In this document: piece after piece, positions 37,931 through 47,886 of the stretch | How positions within the stretch are numbered: the stretch's first letter is position 1 | Layout: each line of letters begins with the position of its first letter | Assembly (NCBI RefSeq): GCF_001039355.2 | Contig: NW_019775480.1 | Location: forward strand, 878,075 to 942,074 | Reading direction: 5' to 3' | Source of the DNA: Lingula anatina | Taxonomy: Eukaryota; Brachiopoda; Lingulata; Lingulida; Lingulidae | DNA: 64,000 nt | Notes under the pieces: generated by a model | The model's input: only the letters and a program-made list of their open reading frames with translations | What the model was told of the DNA's origin: nothing | The model's database searches: none | Position numbers and translations under genes: made by a program

Positions 37931-38214
37931 TGTCTATATAACGAATTTATCAAGAAAAAGCCTTATGTATGGGACTGTATTCTTACATGGGTTAAAGGTT
38001 TGTTTAACTGCTTTTATTTAATACATGCACTTCACTAGATATTATATTTGTGTTCTTCTAGTAATACAATGTTGATGAAAGTAATTATATGGAATATTAG
38101 TATGCTTTCATTTTTGTCCAAAATATGGATATGTTTAAAAAACGAATGTATGGTCAAATGTATGTGGATGTAACGAATGTATGTGAATGTAAAAATCTGA
38201 GAGATGACAGTCTT

Positions 38215-38330
<116 letters not shown>

Positions 38331-39664
38331 GATATGAAAATACATTTATTAAGCGTTAATAAATCTATAGCATTTAAGATTTTTGTTTTTACTTTTGTTG
38401 GGTTATCAAGCCACTATAATTGTGGCCAAAGTATGCATATAGTACTAGCAGATCAGCCGAAGTCTCCTTTTTGCGTTTTTCGTCCATACTGCAACGATCT
38501 GTTGACAACTGACAGGTGTTAGCAATACCTTAATGCAGTTTGAAGATGGTGGTCGTAGTCTGAGTTTGATTACTGATATAACTGTAAAGTATATTTCGAA
38601 GGCATTTTCTAGCCTTCGGCAATTTGCGTAAAACTTCGGCACGTGTGACAGATATCATATTTATTGTCAATTAAACGATTCCTACACAGTCACTTTTTAT
38701 TTTATTTTTTAATGTTAAAGTCACAAATATTTTATTCAGGGCAAGTGTCGAAATAAGACTTTCACGCAGAATATAGTATAAAAAGAGGTTCTATAAATCG
38801 TGAATACTAATCTCTTATAATGGTTCAATGACTTAGACGGGTGTCAGCTAGATTCTTGTAATTTCACGTTCGGGAAAAATACAGCATCTAGAGCAGGCGC
38901 ATCCATTTTATTATTGTCAAATATGTTTTTCAGATGCAAGTATAAGCAGAGCAGTAAAAACACAAAACTTTCTCTTTTTGAGCTATACTTGCTTACTTAT
39001 TTACTTACTTACTTGATCATTGGGGAGATTTAAAATATAAAACCTTATTTCACGCCGTTTGATATTTCACTCAGAGTTTATTATGAAGAAGTAATATCTT
39101 GCAGGGAAACCTTAAAATCTGCCTTCTGGGAAAGACGAGAAGGAAAAAATGTAAGGGTTAATTATTCCGAAGCTGAAGGAGTGGGGCAGAGGCACGTGGA
39201 CCCCCCCCCCCCCCCCGATCCTCCATAGCTGTGAATAATGGTACAGGTTAAATTTGATAATTTTCTTCAACTTATTTACAATGTGTACCTGAGGAGTTTT
39301 TTAATAAAGACTGACAAGTGTTATACACTGAATCATAAGTGTGTTGATATGGTTTTGACCTTATAAACTGATCAAATTAAGGGGGGCATAATGTATATTC
39401 ATATTTCACGTCATATTGGTGTAAGAAAAGATTTGTGAAACCGTACGTGTCTGTGTCATCATCTAATGTATATCAGCAGAAATTAATAAAAATCAATATA
39501 AAACATTTTATTCTCATTATTTTATTCTCATTATTCGGGTCAGATTTATCCAGTATATCCATGAAAACACATATTCGGTACATAGGCTACAAGCACTGTT
39601 TGTCCCTAGCTAATAATTTACGTTCGAAGAAAGCTGGAGTTAATGGAACTTACGCGGAAACGTA

Positions 39665-40911
39665 CACACACTGGACAAAAGAAGTGTCACCCCTACCGAG
39701 CTAATACTATGGGGGAGATAAATGACTGTGGAATGATATGCTCCTGGTATCATTTTATTCACATCAAATTTCACAAAAAATCACAAAATGAGAACAAAAT
39801 ATACATTCTACCACAATATGCAGTTTCAAGTCAAAAATTAGTACTTAGTGGCATAGCCACTTGACCTAATAATATGTGGCAGTCTACGAAGCAAGGATTC
39901 ATACAATTGTCTGATGCGTTCAGGGCTTATGCTGGCCCAAGCATGAAACACTGAATATAACAGAGTTTCTCTGCTGGTTAGACGGGCATTTGTCCAAAGT
40001 TTTGACATATCATTCCACACATTTTCTATTATGTTTGCATCCGGACTCTGGGCAGGCCACATCACCCTGCGAATGTCCTGTTGGTCAAACCAATCATCAG
40101 CTGCTTTGGTTCTGTGACAAGGAACATTGTCATCCTGGTGAACAAATGGATAATTCCTGTCACCAAACATGTTAGTAATAGATGGTAGCAAGCCTGACTC
40201 CAAAACATCGATATATTTCTAGTGATTCATGTTTTCATCAACCACAATCAATTTGCCCACGCCATGGATGCTGATGCAGCCCCACACCATGATGAATATG
40301 CTGCTCCGGGTTCGAAAATTCAGTACATGTGGTTCAAATGCTTTACCAGCAGTTCGCCAGCATCGTACTGTCTGTCATCNTACCCTGATGTACACTCTAT
40401 GAGCATGTAACCGACGCCTAGCAATTTTCACAGACACATTCTTATGTGTGAAATTTTTCCACTGTGTTGTCAACTGACAAGCAGTGTCGAACTTTGACAA
40501 CCTGGACATCAAAATCAGTCGTCGGTCTTCACGGCCAGTAGTTTTTCTTGGACGACCCATCAGAGGCAATTTGTCTCTTGATCCAGTGTTTCTATACCGA
40601 GACCAGACCCTCTGCACGGTTCTGACTAAAAATTCAATTGTATCGATATACTGACATTGCTTATATTCCGCCTCTTCAGGTTAATAACTTGCACCTTTAA
40701 CCGTTAGATAATTGCCTGTATCTTGCCATATTGGAGGAAGACAGAAATAACATTTGCTGTACATGTACAAGACCAACAATACAATCCCATGGTACAGCGG
40801 TTTTATACTCATTAGTCACATTATAAGTAGACCAGGCATTATAATTACCCAAGGTCTGCCTACTTTTATTACTCTGAGTTAGGGGGTGACACTTCTTTTG
40901 TCCAGTGTGTG
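39665..40911 (-). mobile_element. Tc1/mariner-family transposon (defective) with TA target duplication
   Basis: Termini CACACACTGGACAAAAGAAG at the left and its inverse at the right bound a 1,247-bp element flanked by TA on both sides (39,663-39,664; 40,912-40,913). Paralogous positions at about 35,592 and 46,967 show the uninterrupted site ACGTAAATC, confirming the ends. Size, TA target and a DD34E transposase all fit Tc1. Confidence 0.9.
39838..40676 (-). pseudogene. Tc1-type DD34E transposase, inactivated
   Basis: The minus strand reads helix-turn-helix and GRPRKTT hook sequence (QRVWSRYRNTGSRDK, GRPRKTTGREDRR), then VWGCISIHGVGKLIVVDENM, then the catalytic end HQDDNVPCHRT...WPAQSPDANIIENVW. 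From the Asp before NVPC to the Glu of IIEN there are 34 residues, the Tc1 spacing. An in-frame TAG at 40,219-40,221 interrupts it after ENMNH, one undetermined base lies at 40,380, and the N-terminus lacks a start codon because a stop precedes PEEAEYKQCQ. It cannot make full transposase. Confidence 0.85.
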
Positions 40912-41620
40912 TATATCAAAATCTAGGTCAACCTATTGTACTTTATAAAACCGATCAAAAAAGCAATTATGGCTTAACAATTAAAGTAATACAATTATCA
41001 ATAGACGTAAAACTTTTTCGGAGAACTGATCAAAAGCCAACAAACCTTTTTATTCGATGACTTTGCCAAACTTTGATGTATACACGGGAAGTCGGGTAAT
41101 AGTTATAGACCTTGCCTTAGCGTTATAAACCAGCTGAGATTTCAGGAAGATTAGTATATACTCAAACATTGTTAGGTAAGACAGCGTTACAAAATTTGTT
41201 ATAAGAAATTCCGATTGAATATTGGTAATATTTCACGCCTTTCACGCTATTTGATTATTGGACTCCAGTGAAGCATTTGATATCGGGATAGGTCAGATAA
41301 GCTTTATCGTTCCACATTGCCTACAAGTAAAGATAATATGTTATGATTTCAAAGTGAACAGTAATTTTTCTTACGTATGGTGTTGACGCTTGTGTCAAGA
41401 GTTTCAGTTTGATATTTCATGAAATTTTGTGTGAGAGAATTAATTCTTGATACGACGTAGCTTCCATTATCGTATAGATATTCTGTACGCACGCTCGCCC
41501 TTTTGATATACGAGTCGGTTCAGTAATAACATACGTTTAGATCGATCGCATCAAACATAAATTTGCCACATTGCGTCATAAGTACATTTATTTTCCCTTC
41601 CAGAGGGAATCATTGGAACT

Positions 41621-42589
41621 ATGTCAGAAACTAGACACTCGGAAATAACGGTTGGCTCCAAACCTTACACTTTGGTTGACACCAACGATGGCCTTGAAAC
41701 TGCTCTCAAATCCCTGAAAAGTGAGAGTAAAGAAGGACAAAATCTTGCCGTCGATGGCGAAGGCGATAATTATACCAGAAGAGGGACGATGTCTTTGCTT
41801 GCTATCGCAACAAGAGATCACGTGTTCCTGTTTGATATCATCAAGCTCGGAAAGCTCGTTTATGATCGCGGGCTCCGCGAGATTCTGGAGGACCCCACAC
41901 GCCAAAAGCTGATGTTCGACTGTCGTGAAGATTCTGATATCCTTTGGCATCAGTTCCACGTGAAACTTAACGGCGTCCTGAATTTGCAGCTTTTGCAAAT
42001 AATACATACATGTAGTAAGAGGAACAGCTCGGAGCTCTCGCCAATCGGTCGAAAGCGAGGTGCGGTACCATTCTGCGAAAGGGTATTTGGTCTGATGCGT
42101 TGCCTTGAGGTTTATACCAACGATTTTGCATCTATTCAAACAAAGAAATCTATTGGCTCAACCTTTTGGCTATCAACAAAGCAGTGGACGATCAGACCTT
42201 TACCCAGCAATATGATCAAGTACGCATGCGTCGACGTATCAACCCTGTTTGTTCTTTACGAAAAAATGAAAATAGGCGATCAAGACATGAGGCGGTTAAA
42301 GGTGGCATCGGCTCGTTACGTCGATTTAAAGCGTTCGATAATCGCACGCCGTTACGACAGTTATGAGAAAAATGGGTACCTGCCATTGAATATAATACCT
42401 CCAAAGGGATGTGTTGGTTTTTCGGCCTCTCAGTCCAATGAAGACCCCACGTGCACCGGTTGTCAACGGCGCTTTCCGCTGGGAGCATTTAACGACACGG
42501 ATCTTAGCAAAGGAGAGCAAAAATGTAAAGTTTGCTTGAGGGTGAAAATGGAAACAGGGGACTGGAAGATTAGGGGGAGGAGGTTGTAA
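41621..42589 (+). CDS. EXD1-like DEDDy 3'-5' exonuclease with zinc finger, copy 4
   Basis: A 322-residue single-exon coding region, ATG 41621, after acceptor TTCCCTTCCAG. The catalytic set is intact: D45-G-E47, D104, Y201, D205. The zinc ligands are C278, C281, C302 and C305. It is the near-twin of copy 2. Ends are almost identical, while residues ~95-210 differ by many replacements, including KLDGVLDLQ to KLNGVLNLQ. That region follows the second catalytic motif, where relatives usually have an Asp near the D-x-Q turn. An extra Thr-Cys pair lies at about 130. Like copy 2 it lacks both the N-terminal intron of copy 5 and the acidic tail. Predicted RNA 3'-5' exonuclease; activity unproven. Confidence 0.85.
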   Translation: MSETRHSEITVGSKPYTLVDTNDGLETALKSLKSESKEGQNLAVDGEGDNYTRRGTMSLLAIATRDHVFLFDIIKLGKLVYDRGLREILEDPTRQKLMFDCREDSDILWHQFHVKLNGVLNLQLLQIIHTCSKRNSSELSPIGRKRGAVPFCERVFGLMRCLEVYTNDFASIQTKKSIGSTFWLSTKQWTIRPLPSNMIKYACVDVSTLFVLYEKMKIGDQDMRRLKVASARYVDLKRSIIARRYDSYEKNGYLPLNIIPPKGCVGFSASQSNEDPTCTGCQRRFPLGAFNDTDLSKGEQKCKVCLRVKMETGDWKIRGRRL

Positions 42590-43392
42590 TGTGACGAAGA
42601 TAACGTGTATAGTTGCTGCTACATTGATTTTTTTCTAAAATTTGGTGATGATGACACTAAACCTGTGGTTGTACCTCCTTCAGTGAAGATTTGTTGTCAC
42701 CTGTGTCTGTTAATTCGTCACCAGCCTAACTCAGTATAATTATAGATGGATTTTCATGAAGTTTTCAGAAATCTTAAAAGAGATTATAATTTAGATGTGA
42801 TTCGGATCAACATATTGGTTAAAGATGCTTATAAATGATCGTGCATCATTGCGAGACAAGGCTAATAACTGTTCACCAAAAAATCATAAAAAGATATTTT
42901 TAGATCATTGTGCCATGAATGTGCTCTCAACTAGCACAATGTATGTAAACTCCTTGGTGGAGGTCCATGCTGCTCCCTTTTCTCGTTGCTATGTATCTTT
43001 TAATTCAAAGCATCCTGCTCGAATAGTGCACTGTTGCTCATGGAAAGCTTAAAAAGTCCTACTGTTTAGGGTGTGAAAATATCTAAAATTTCGAATACGA
43101 TCATTCATTAGATGACAGTTAATTTCACTTAGGCGATATATCATTTCTAAATATGAACTGAATGTGCGTTTGATACATGTATCGGTTGAGTTTTCTGAAA
43201 ATGTAGACAGTATTTTATAATCACGTTAGAACTAACCACACCCGTTTATAACCATTTTACTAGTGTCATCGGTACAGATGCTTGGTGTCAATATAATTGA
43301 AGGGAAAAAATCTCTTCATTTGGTATAGTTGGTATAGTTGCCATAAAACGGATTTTCCTTGAGAAGCCAATTGATTGACATTTAAAGTTAAT

Positions 43393-43394
43393 AG

Positions 43395-43429
<35 letters not shown>

Positions 43430-43430
43430 T
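43393..43430. repeat. TTTA microsatellite
   Basis: About nine ATTT units. The otherwise homologous site downstream of copy 2 (near 33,150) has a much shorter T-rich stretch, so the expansion came after the segmental duplication. Confidence 0.85.
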
Positions 43431-44006
43431 AACAATTTCTTAACGGAATGACAACTCTTTATTCAAAGTTAGTTGATTATTTTCTTAAAGCGATTATTTG
43501 TAATAAACCCTCAAGGCATAATAATTCTTCATTTTAAGATTAAAATATTAAAAGTATTAAGGAGGATAGCCATCTATGAAGGTCCAAATAGACCAATGAC
43601 AAGCAAAGATGTCAGAATAATTGCTATAACCACCGTTTTATTAGTAAAAGGGAAATTATTTATATTTCTGTGTGTTGTTTACAATGTATTTAATAAAGTA
43701 ATTTGAAACGCAAATGAGGGGTTGTTATCCATTTAATTTGTAAATATAATTTATATAGGGTTTATCGTTTTTTTATTTTTATTTTTATTTTTATTTATTT
43801 ATTTATTTATTTATTTTTTGCATTAAAATGTCTGCGATACATGTATTTGCTTGTACGGTTGGCCATTTGTCAAAAAAAAAAGCACTTGAAAATTATTATA
43901 TTATGATTTTCTAACATAAATATGTGTGGCACATTTTCAATAAAACAGTTAAAGGTTTAAAGGGTATTTTAGAAAAATTGATATCGTTCATGAAACAAAA
44001 CGACTT

Positions 44007-44088
44007 CTACAGCTCGCCTCTGGTGCATGTCTCCTCTTGTATAGTGCTACCCCCCTTGTGGCAGGTTGAGAATGTTTGCACAGTAGGA
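44007..44088 (-). pseudogene. Coding-like remnant, paralogue of 33,685-33,790
   Basis: Reads GGSTIQEETCTRGEL before a stop at 44,007-44,009. One extra G in the G-run puts the upstream ANILNLP part out of frame, and the N-terminal part seen at 33,790 is replaced. Decayed copy within the segmental duplication. Confidence 0.4.
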
Positions 44089-44834
44089 AGCACAGGTTTC
44101 AAACCACTGCACATGCGCGAAAAGTACTCTGTTTGAAATAAACAAATGGTGAAATTGACAAAGCCTGCCGGTGTTTACCGTCTGGTTGATTTGATTTAAT
44201 TTGCTTTCTGGTGTTGTTTTGAGAAATTATATTAGAAATATTCTGTTGATTGTATGTATTAAAAAGCAAATCCATCGGACTTTCCTAAGATTAACATTTA
44301 TTTTGTCTTCATTGTAAGGGGAATTCTTTTCGCATTTATAGTGTTATATGTGGCCCCAAGGGGATTTTCCACCCTACTCCCCCACTCTTGATTAATAAAA
44401 TTCTTCATCGGGAGGAATGAAAATTATATAGCAAAACACACTGAAAATCGTATGAAGGTTAACTGCAGATAATGCCGCGAGGACATTCTTAACAGGAGGC
44501 AAACTTGGCCAATTTAAAATGTTTAACTTCGTTTTACGATTTTGGAGCGCCAGTTCTAATTATTGAAAGCGAGGCAATGGAACCAAAATAATGCGATACA
44601 GTTTGTAATCTCGTAAAAATTGCTATTTTTAAATAAAGGTCATAGCATGGAGTGCATAGAAACGCGACTTGTTTATTATTATGATCTTTAATAATGATTA
44701 ATATAAAACAAACGATATAAAATTTTCTTAACGGTAGCCTATTCATTAACTTAATTGTTTTTTTTTAGTATTTGGAGATTAAAAACACAAAAGTTGGCTG
44801 GTTTCATATCGAGGCACCCCGTTTCGTCCGTGTG

Positions 44835-45566
44835 CTACACTTTCTGCAGTTTACTCTTCTCCACGTCTGAAAGCTCTTTTCTCGGAAAGTAATTTTTGTC
44901 ACTGGAGTTAAGAATTTGAAACACTTCATCTGCATCTGGAAATCGTCCATCTAAAAATATGATGAAAAAGCTGGAGTTGTCTAGCTGTGTTTTGTAGGCT
45001 ACAGTATATTGAAAAAATAAAAAAAAAGAAATTCAGTAAAATGGAATGGCAATAGTCATGTGATTGTGATTTTTTTTTCTCTAACAAACAAATTACTAAA
45101 GAAAGAAAGGGTCAGTGGCTCTTTCTTCCTCAGTAGTAATATGAGTTTTGCAACTGAGAAAGAATGGAAAGAGCGAAAAGGATTTCTGAAGAATACGAAC
45201 GAAACTCGAACGCAAATCGAAAGCAATCAAGACTTGAAACTCTACGCACCACTAACGCATTCGTTAATACTTCTGTCTCAACAGGCTTACTGACGAAGAT
45301 AAACGGATCAAACATTTATAGATTATCTATAGCAGTGCATTCAATAATGCTCCAGTCTGCCATGTATACGTAAAAAGATATGAATACAAAGACTTAGACT
45401 CCGACTCCACTTTATAATACGGGGTCGGTTTATAGTGCAGGGTCGGAGTCTAATCCTTTTTTTTTTTTTTTTTTTTTGCAATTGACACGTGGTTATGAAA
45501 CTCACCCACCTCTAGGGCTCTTTTGGTGTTAATGGTTGTGCAGCTGAGCGTCTTCTTAGATGCCAT
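44835..45566 (-). CDS. Small two-exon open frame of unknown function (minus strand)
   Basis: Exon 1 is 45566-45506 (ATG; MASKKTLSCTTINTKRALEV). Its donor is a consensus G|GTGAGT and it ends in phase 1. Exon 2 is 44950-44835, after ATATTTTTAG, and encodes DGRFPDADEVFQILNSSD then KNYFPRKELSDVEKSKLQKV and a stop. The phases fit, giving 58 residues. The EKSKLQKV end matches remnants at 33,685, 44,007 and 62,530, where the peptide continues AxxLNL. This could be a truncated member of an unknown gene or transposon family, and I do not recognise it. It lies in the opposite orientation to the exonuclease array. Confidence 0.4.
45391..45457. repeat. Short inverted repeat (TTAGACTCCGAC hairpin)
   Basis: TTAGACTCCGAC(T)CC at 45,394-45,408 is inverted at 45,441-45,456, with two internal direct copies of GGGTCGG. 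It is followed by a poly-T. Possibly the end of a minus-strand retroposon or a small MITE. Confidence 0.5.
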
Positions 45567-45599
45567 TTTTCAGGGTGAGTGTTCTAACACTACATTTTT

Positions 45600-46090
45600 T
45601 TCTGTTGGCATGACAAGTGCCAAATGACATCAAAACAAAACATAACCTATCAACGACTCGTATAATTCAAGTGACAGGCACTTTATCCCTACAGATACAA
45701 ACAATATCATCTCGATCGTCACTTTACCGATCACAGGTAAAGAAACTCCCAGGTATAATAGCTCAATTGTAAGAGGAGATCCCATGTAAATGCTTTACCA
45801 CAATTTCGCACCTCTTTAATTGCAGCAGGACGCACGATACATCGTACATCCTCTTACAGTGAGGGCAAAATCTTTCTTCCATTGGTATTTTTCAGTGACA
45901 TCTCTACCCCTTTCAATATGTAGGTTATGGTCATTAAGTCTGAGTTTTGAGATTGCGGTTTTGAAGTAGTCAACAGGTATTTTTCTGCACTGTAGTACTT
46001 TGTAAAGATATTTACAAAGTACTTTGTAAAGATTTTTAGTGTACTAAGTTTATCAGATTGTAATCCCTGTCAGAATGAGTTCTCAATTTT
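45600..46090 (-). pseudogene. Decayed non-LTR retrotransposon (LINE) tail
   Basis: The minus strand at about 45,905-45,975 reads TAISKLRLNDHNLHIERGR, similar to the KLR-xx-H-L-IE-GR motif found after the reverse transcriptase domain in many LINEs. Cys-containing but frameshifted sequence follows (CPHCKRMYDV in another frame). Only a fragment remains. Confidence 0.45.
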
Positions 46091-46448
46091 TGTGGTTATA
46101 AATGTTCTAGTCTAGGATAGTGTGCTATATTTGTCATTTTATTTCCAAGTCCCCATGTTTAGAGAGTATTTTGGTGGCTGATGTCCAGGTGTGTTTTTTA
46201 TCATCTAATTCTTATTTATATTATTGTTTAAATGTTATTTTTCTATTCTTTTCCCAAACTTTTGTGTCAGTTTCACAACACCAATATATATACGAACTGC
46301 ATTTTTTAGTACAATTTTTAGTACATCTTTTCAGTTCGTCGACTCTGAGACAGACGAGAAGCAAAAAAGCCCCCCCCCCCCCCCCGATCCTCCATAGCTG
46401 TAAATAATGGTACAGATTATATTAATTTAACTTGTTTAAAATGTGTAC

Positions 46449-46581
46449 CAGGGGCCCGTTTCACGAAGCAGTAGTTAGTTAGAACAATATGGCGACGACT
46501 GCTTCGTGAAACGGCACTCATAACTAGCGAGAGGCTAACTACCGATCGCTAACTAACTACTGCTTTGAGAACCGGCCCCTG
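46449..46581. mobile_element. 133-bp MITE with CAGGGGCC termini
   Basis: The ends CAGGGGCCCGTTTCACGAAG and, inverted at the right, CAGGGGCCGGTTCTCAAAG are followed by shared CAGTAGTTAGTTAG. Three paralogous regions read GTGTACCTGAG without it, proving an insertion. No target duplication remains. Terminal sequence is of the type common among hAT-derived MITEs; superfamily not proven. Confidence 0.75.
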
Positions 46582-47384
46582 AGTAGTTATCTTAAATAAA
46601 GGCTGTCAAGTGTTATATCATAAGTATGTTGATATGGTTTTTAGAATAAACTGATCAAATTAAGGGGGGCATAATGCATATTCATATTACCCGCATATTT
46701 CACGTTATCTTGGTGTAAGAAAAGATATGACAAATGGTACAGGTACGTGTCTGTGTCACCATCTAGGGTATATCAGCAGAAATCAATAAAAGAAATGAAT
46801 ATAAAACATTTATTTACAGTTTTCAACTGATTTTACATTTTATTCTCATTATTTGGGTCAGATTTATCCTGTATATCCATATTTTGTACATAGGCTACAA
46901 GCACTATTTGTCCCTAGCTAGTTGTTTAAGTTCGAAGAAAGCTGGAGTTAATGGAACTTATGCGGAAACGTAAATCAAAATCTAGGTCAACCTATTGTAC
47001 TTTATAAAAACCGATCAATAAAGCAATTATGGCTTAACAATTAAAGCAATACAATTATCAATAGACGTTAAACTTTTTCGGAGAACTGATCAAAAGCCAA
47101 CAAACCTTTTAATCGGTGACTTTGCCAAACTTCGAAGTAGGCCTATACACGGGAAGTCTAGTACAGTCATAGACCTTGCCTTAGCGTCATAAACCAGTTA
47201 CAATTTCAGGGACATTGGTGTATACTCGTACATTGTAAGGTAAGACAGCGATACAATTTTTTTTATACGATTGAATATTGGTAATACTAGTACTTTATGC
47301 ATTTAATGCTATTTGATTACTGGACTCCCGTGAAGCCTTTGATATTGAGATAGATCAGATTCGCTTGATCGTTGTGCATTTGCC

Positions 47385-47596
47385 TAGATTACATTCCTAT
47401 ACGTCCCCGCACCAACACTCCCCCGCACCGATACTCCCCCGCAGTATTGATGCGGGGAAGCAATGATGTGGGGGAGTATCGGTGTGGGGGAGTAACGGTG
47501 CGGGGATGTACAGGTGCGGGGGAGTATCGTTGCGCATATAATACAAAAAATTAACTAAGGGGAGTAACGGTGCGGGGGAGTATCGACATGACCCCC
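47385..47596. mobile_element. 212-bp G-rich palindromic insertion with TTTGCC target duplication
   Basis: Built from ~16-bp units like GTGCGGGGGAGTATCG in both orientations, forming inverted arms at 47,401-47,446 and 47,468-47,512 plus further direct units. TTTGCC is repeated on both sides (47,379-47,384; 47,597-47,602), and units 2 and 3 show the uninterrupted TTTGCC(A/T)ACAGGTAACG. The G-runs could form quadruplexes. Confidence 0.75.
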
Positions 47597-47886
47597 TTTG
47601 CCAACAGGTAACGATAATATGTTATGGTTTCAAAGTGAACAGTTAATTTTCTTACGTATGGTGTTGACGCTTGTGTCAAGAGTTTAAGTTTGATATTTCG
47701 TGATATTTTGTGAGAGTTAATTCTTGATACGTAGCTCCCATAATCGTATAGATTCACTGTACAAATGGTCGCCCTTTTGATGTACCAGTACGTACAGTAA
47801 TGACATACAATTAGATCGATCGCATCAAACATAATTTCGCCACTTCGCGTTATAAGTACAATGATTTTCCAGATCGAGAGGAAACC

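Larger units (their letters stand above)
38930..41620 (+). repeat. Array upstream region, unit 4 (5' flank of copy 4), with Tc1 insertion
   Basis: Homologous to units 2, 3 and 5, but split at 39,664/40,912 by a 1,247-bp Tc1-type element. A likely untranslated exon end is CTACAA|GTAAAG near 41,330, and the acceptor TTCCCTTCCAG lies just before the start codon. Confidence 0.7.
42590..46324. other. Region between copies 4 and 5 (5' flank duplicated from copy 2)
   Basis: 42,590-44,100 is the duplicate of 32,350-34,000. After that come unique sequence with a small two-exon minus-strand open frame (44,835-45,566), a short hairpin (45,391-45,457), a poly-T and a decayed LINE tail (45,600-46,090). 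A TTTA microsatellite lies at 43,393-43,430. No full gene was found. Confidence 0.6.
46325..47886 (+). repeat. Array upstream region, unit 5 (5' flank of copy 5), with two insertions
   Basis: Homologous to units 2-4. It is interrupted by a 133-bp MITE at 46,449 and a 212-bp G-rich element at 47,385. The untranslated exon end CCAACAG|GTAACG follows directly after the second insertion (47,602 onward), so that insertion lies within the presumed first exon. Confidence 0.7.

Noticed and set aside
47385-47596. CRISPR-like array (regular ~16-bp G-rich units)
   Set aside because: Units occur in both orientations without unique spacers, in animal DNA, with a target duplication; it is a MITE-like insertion.
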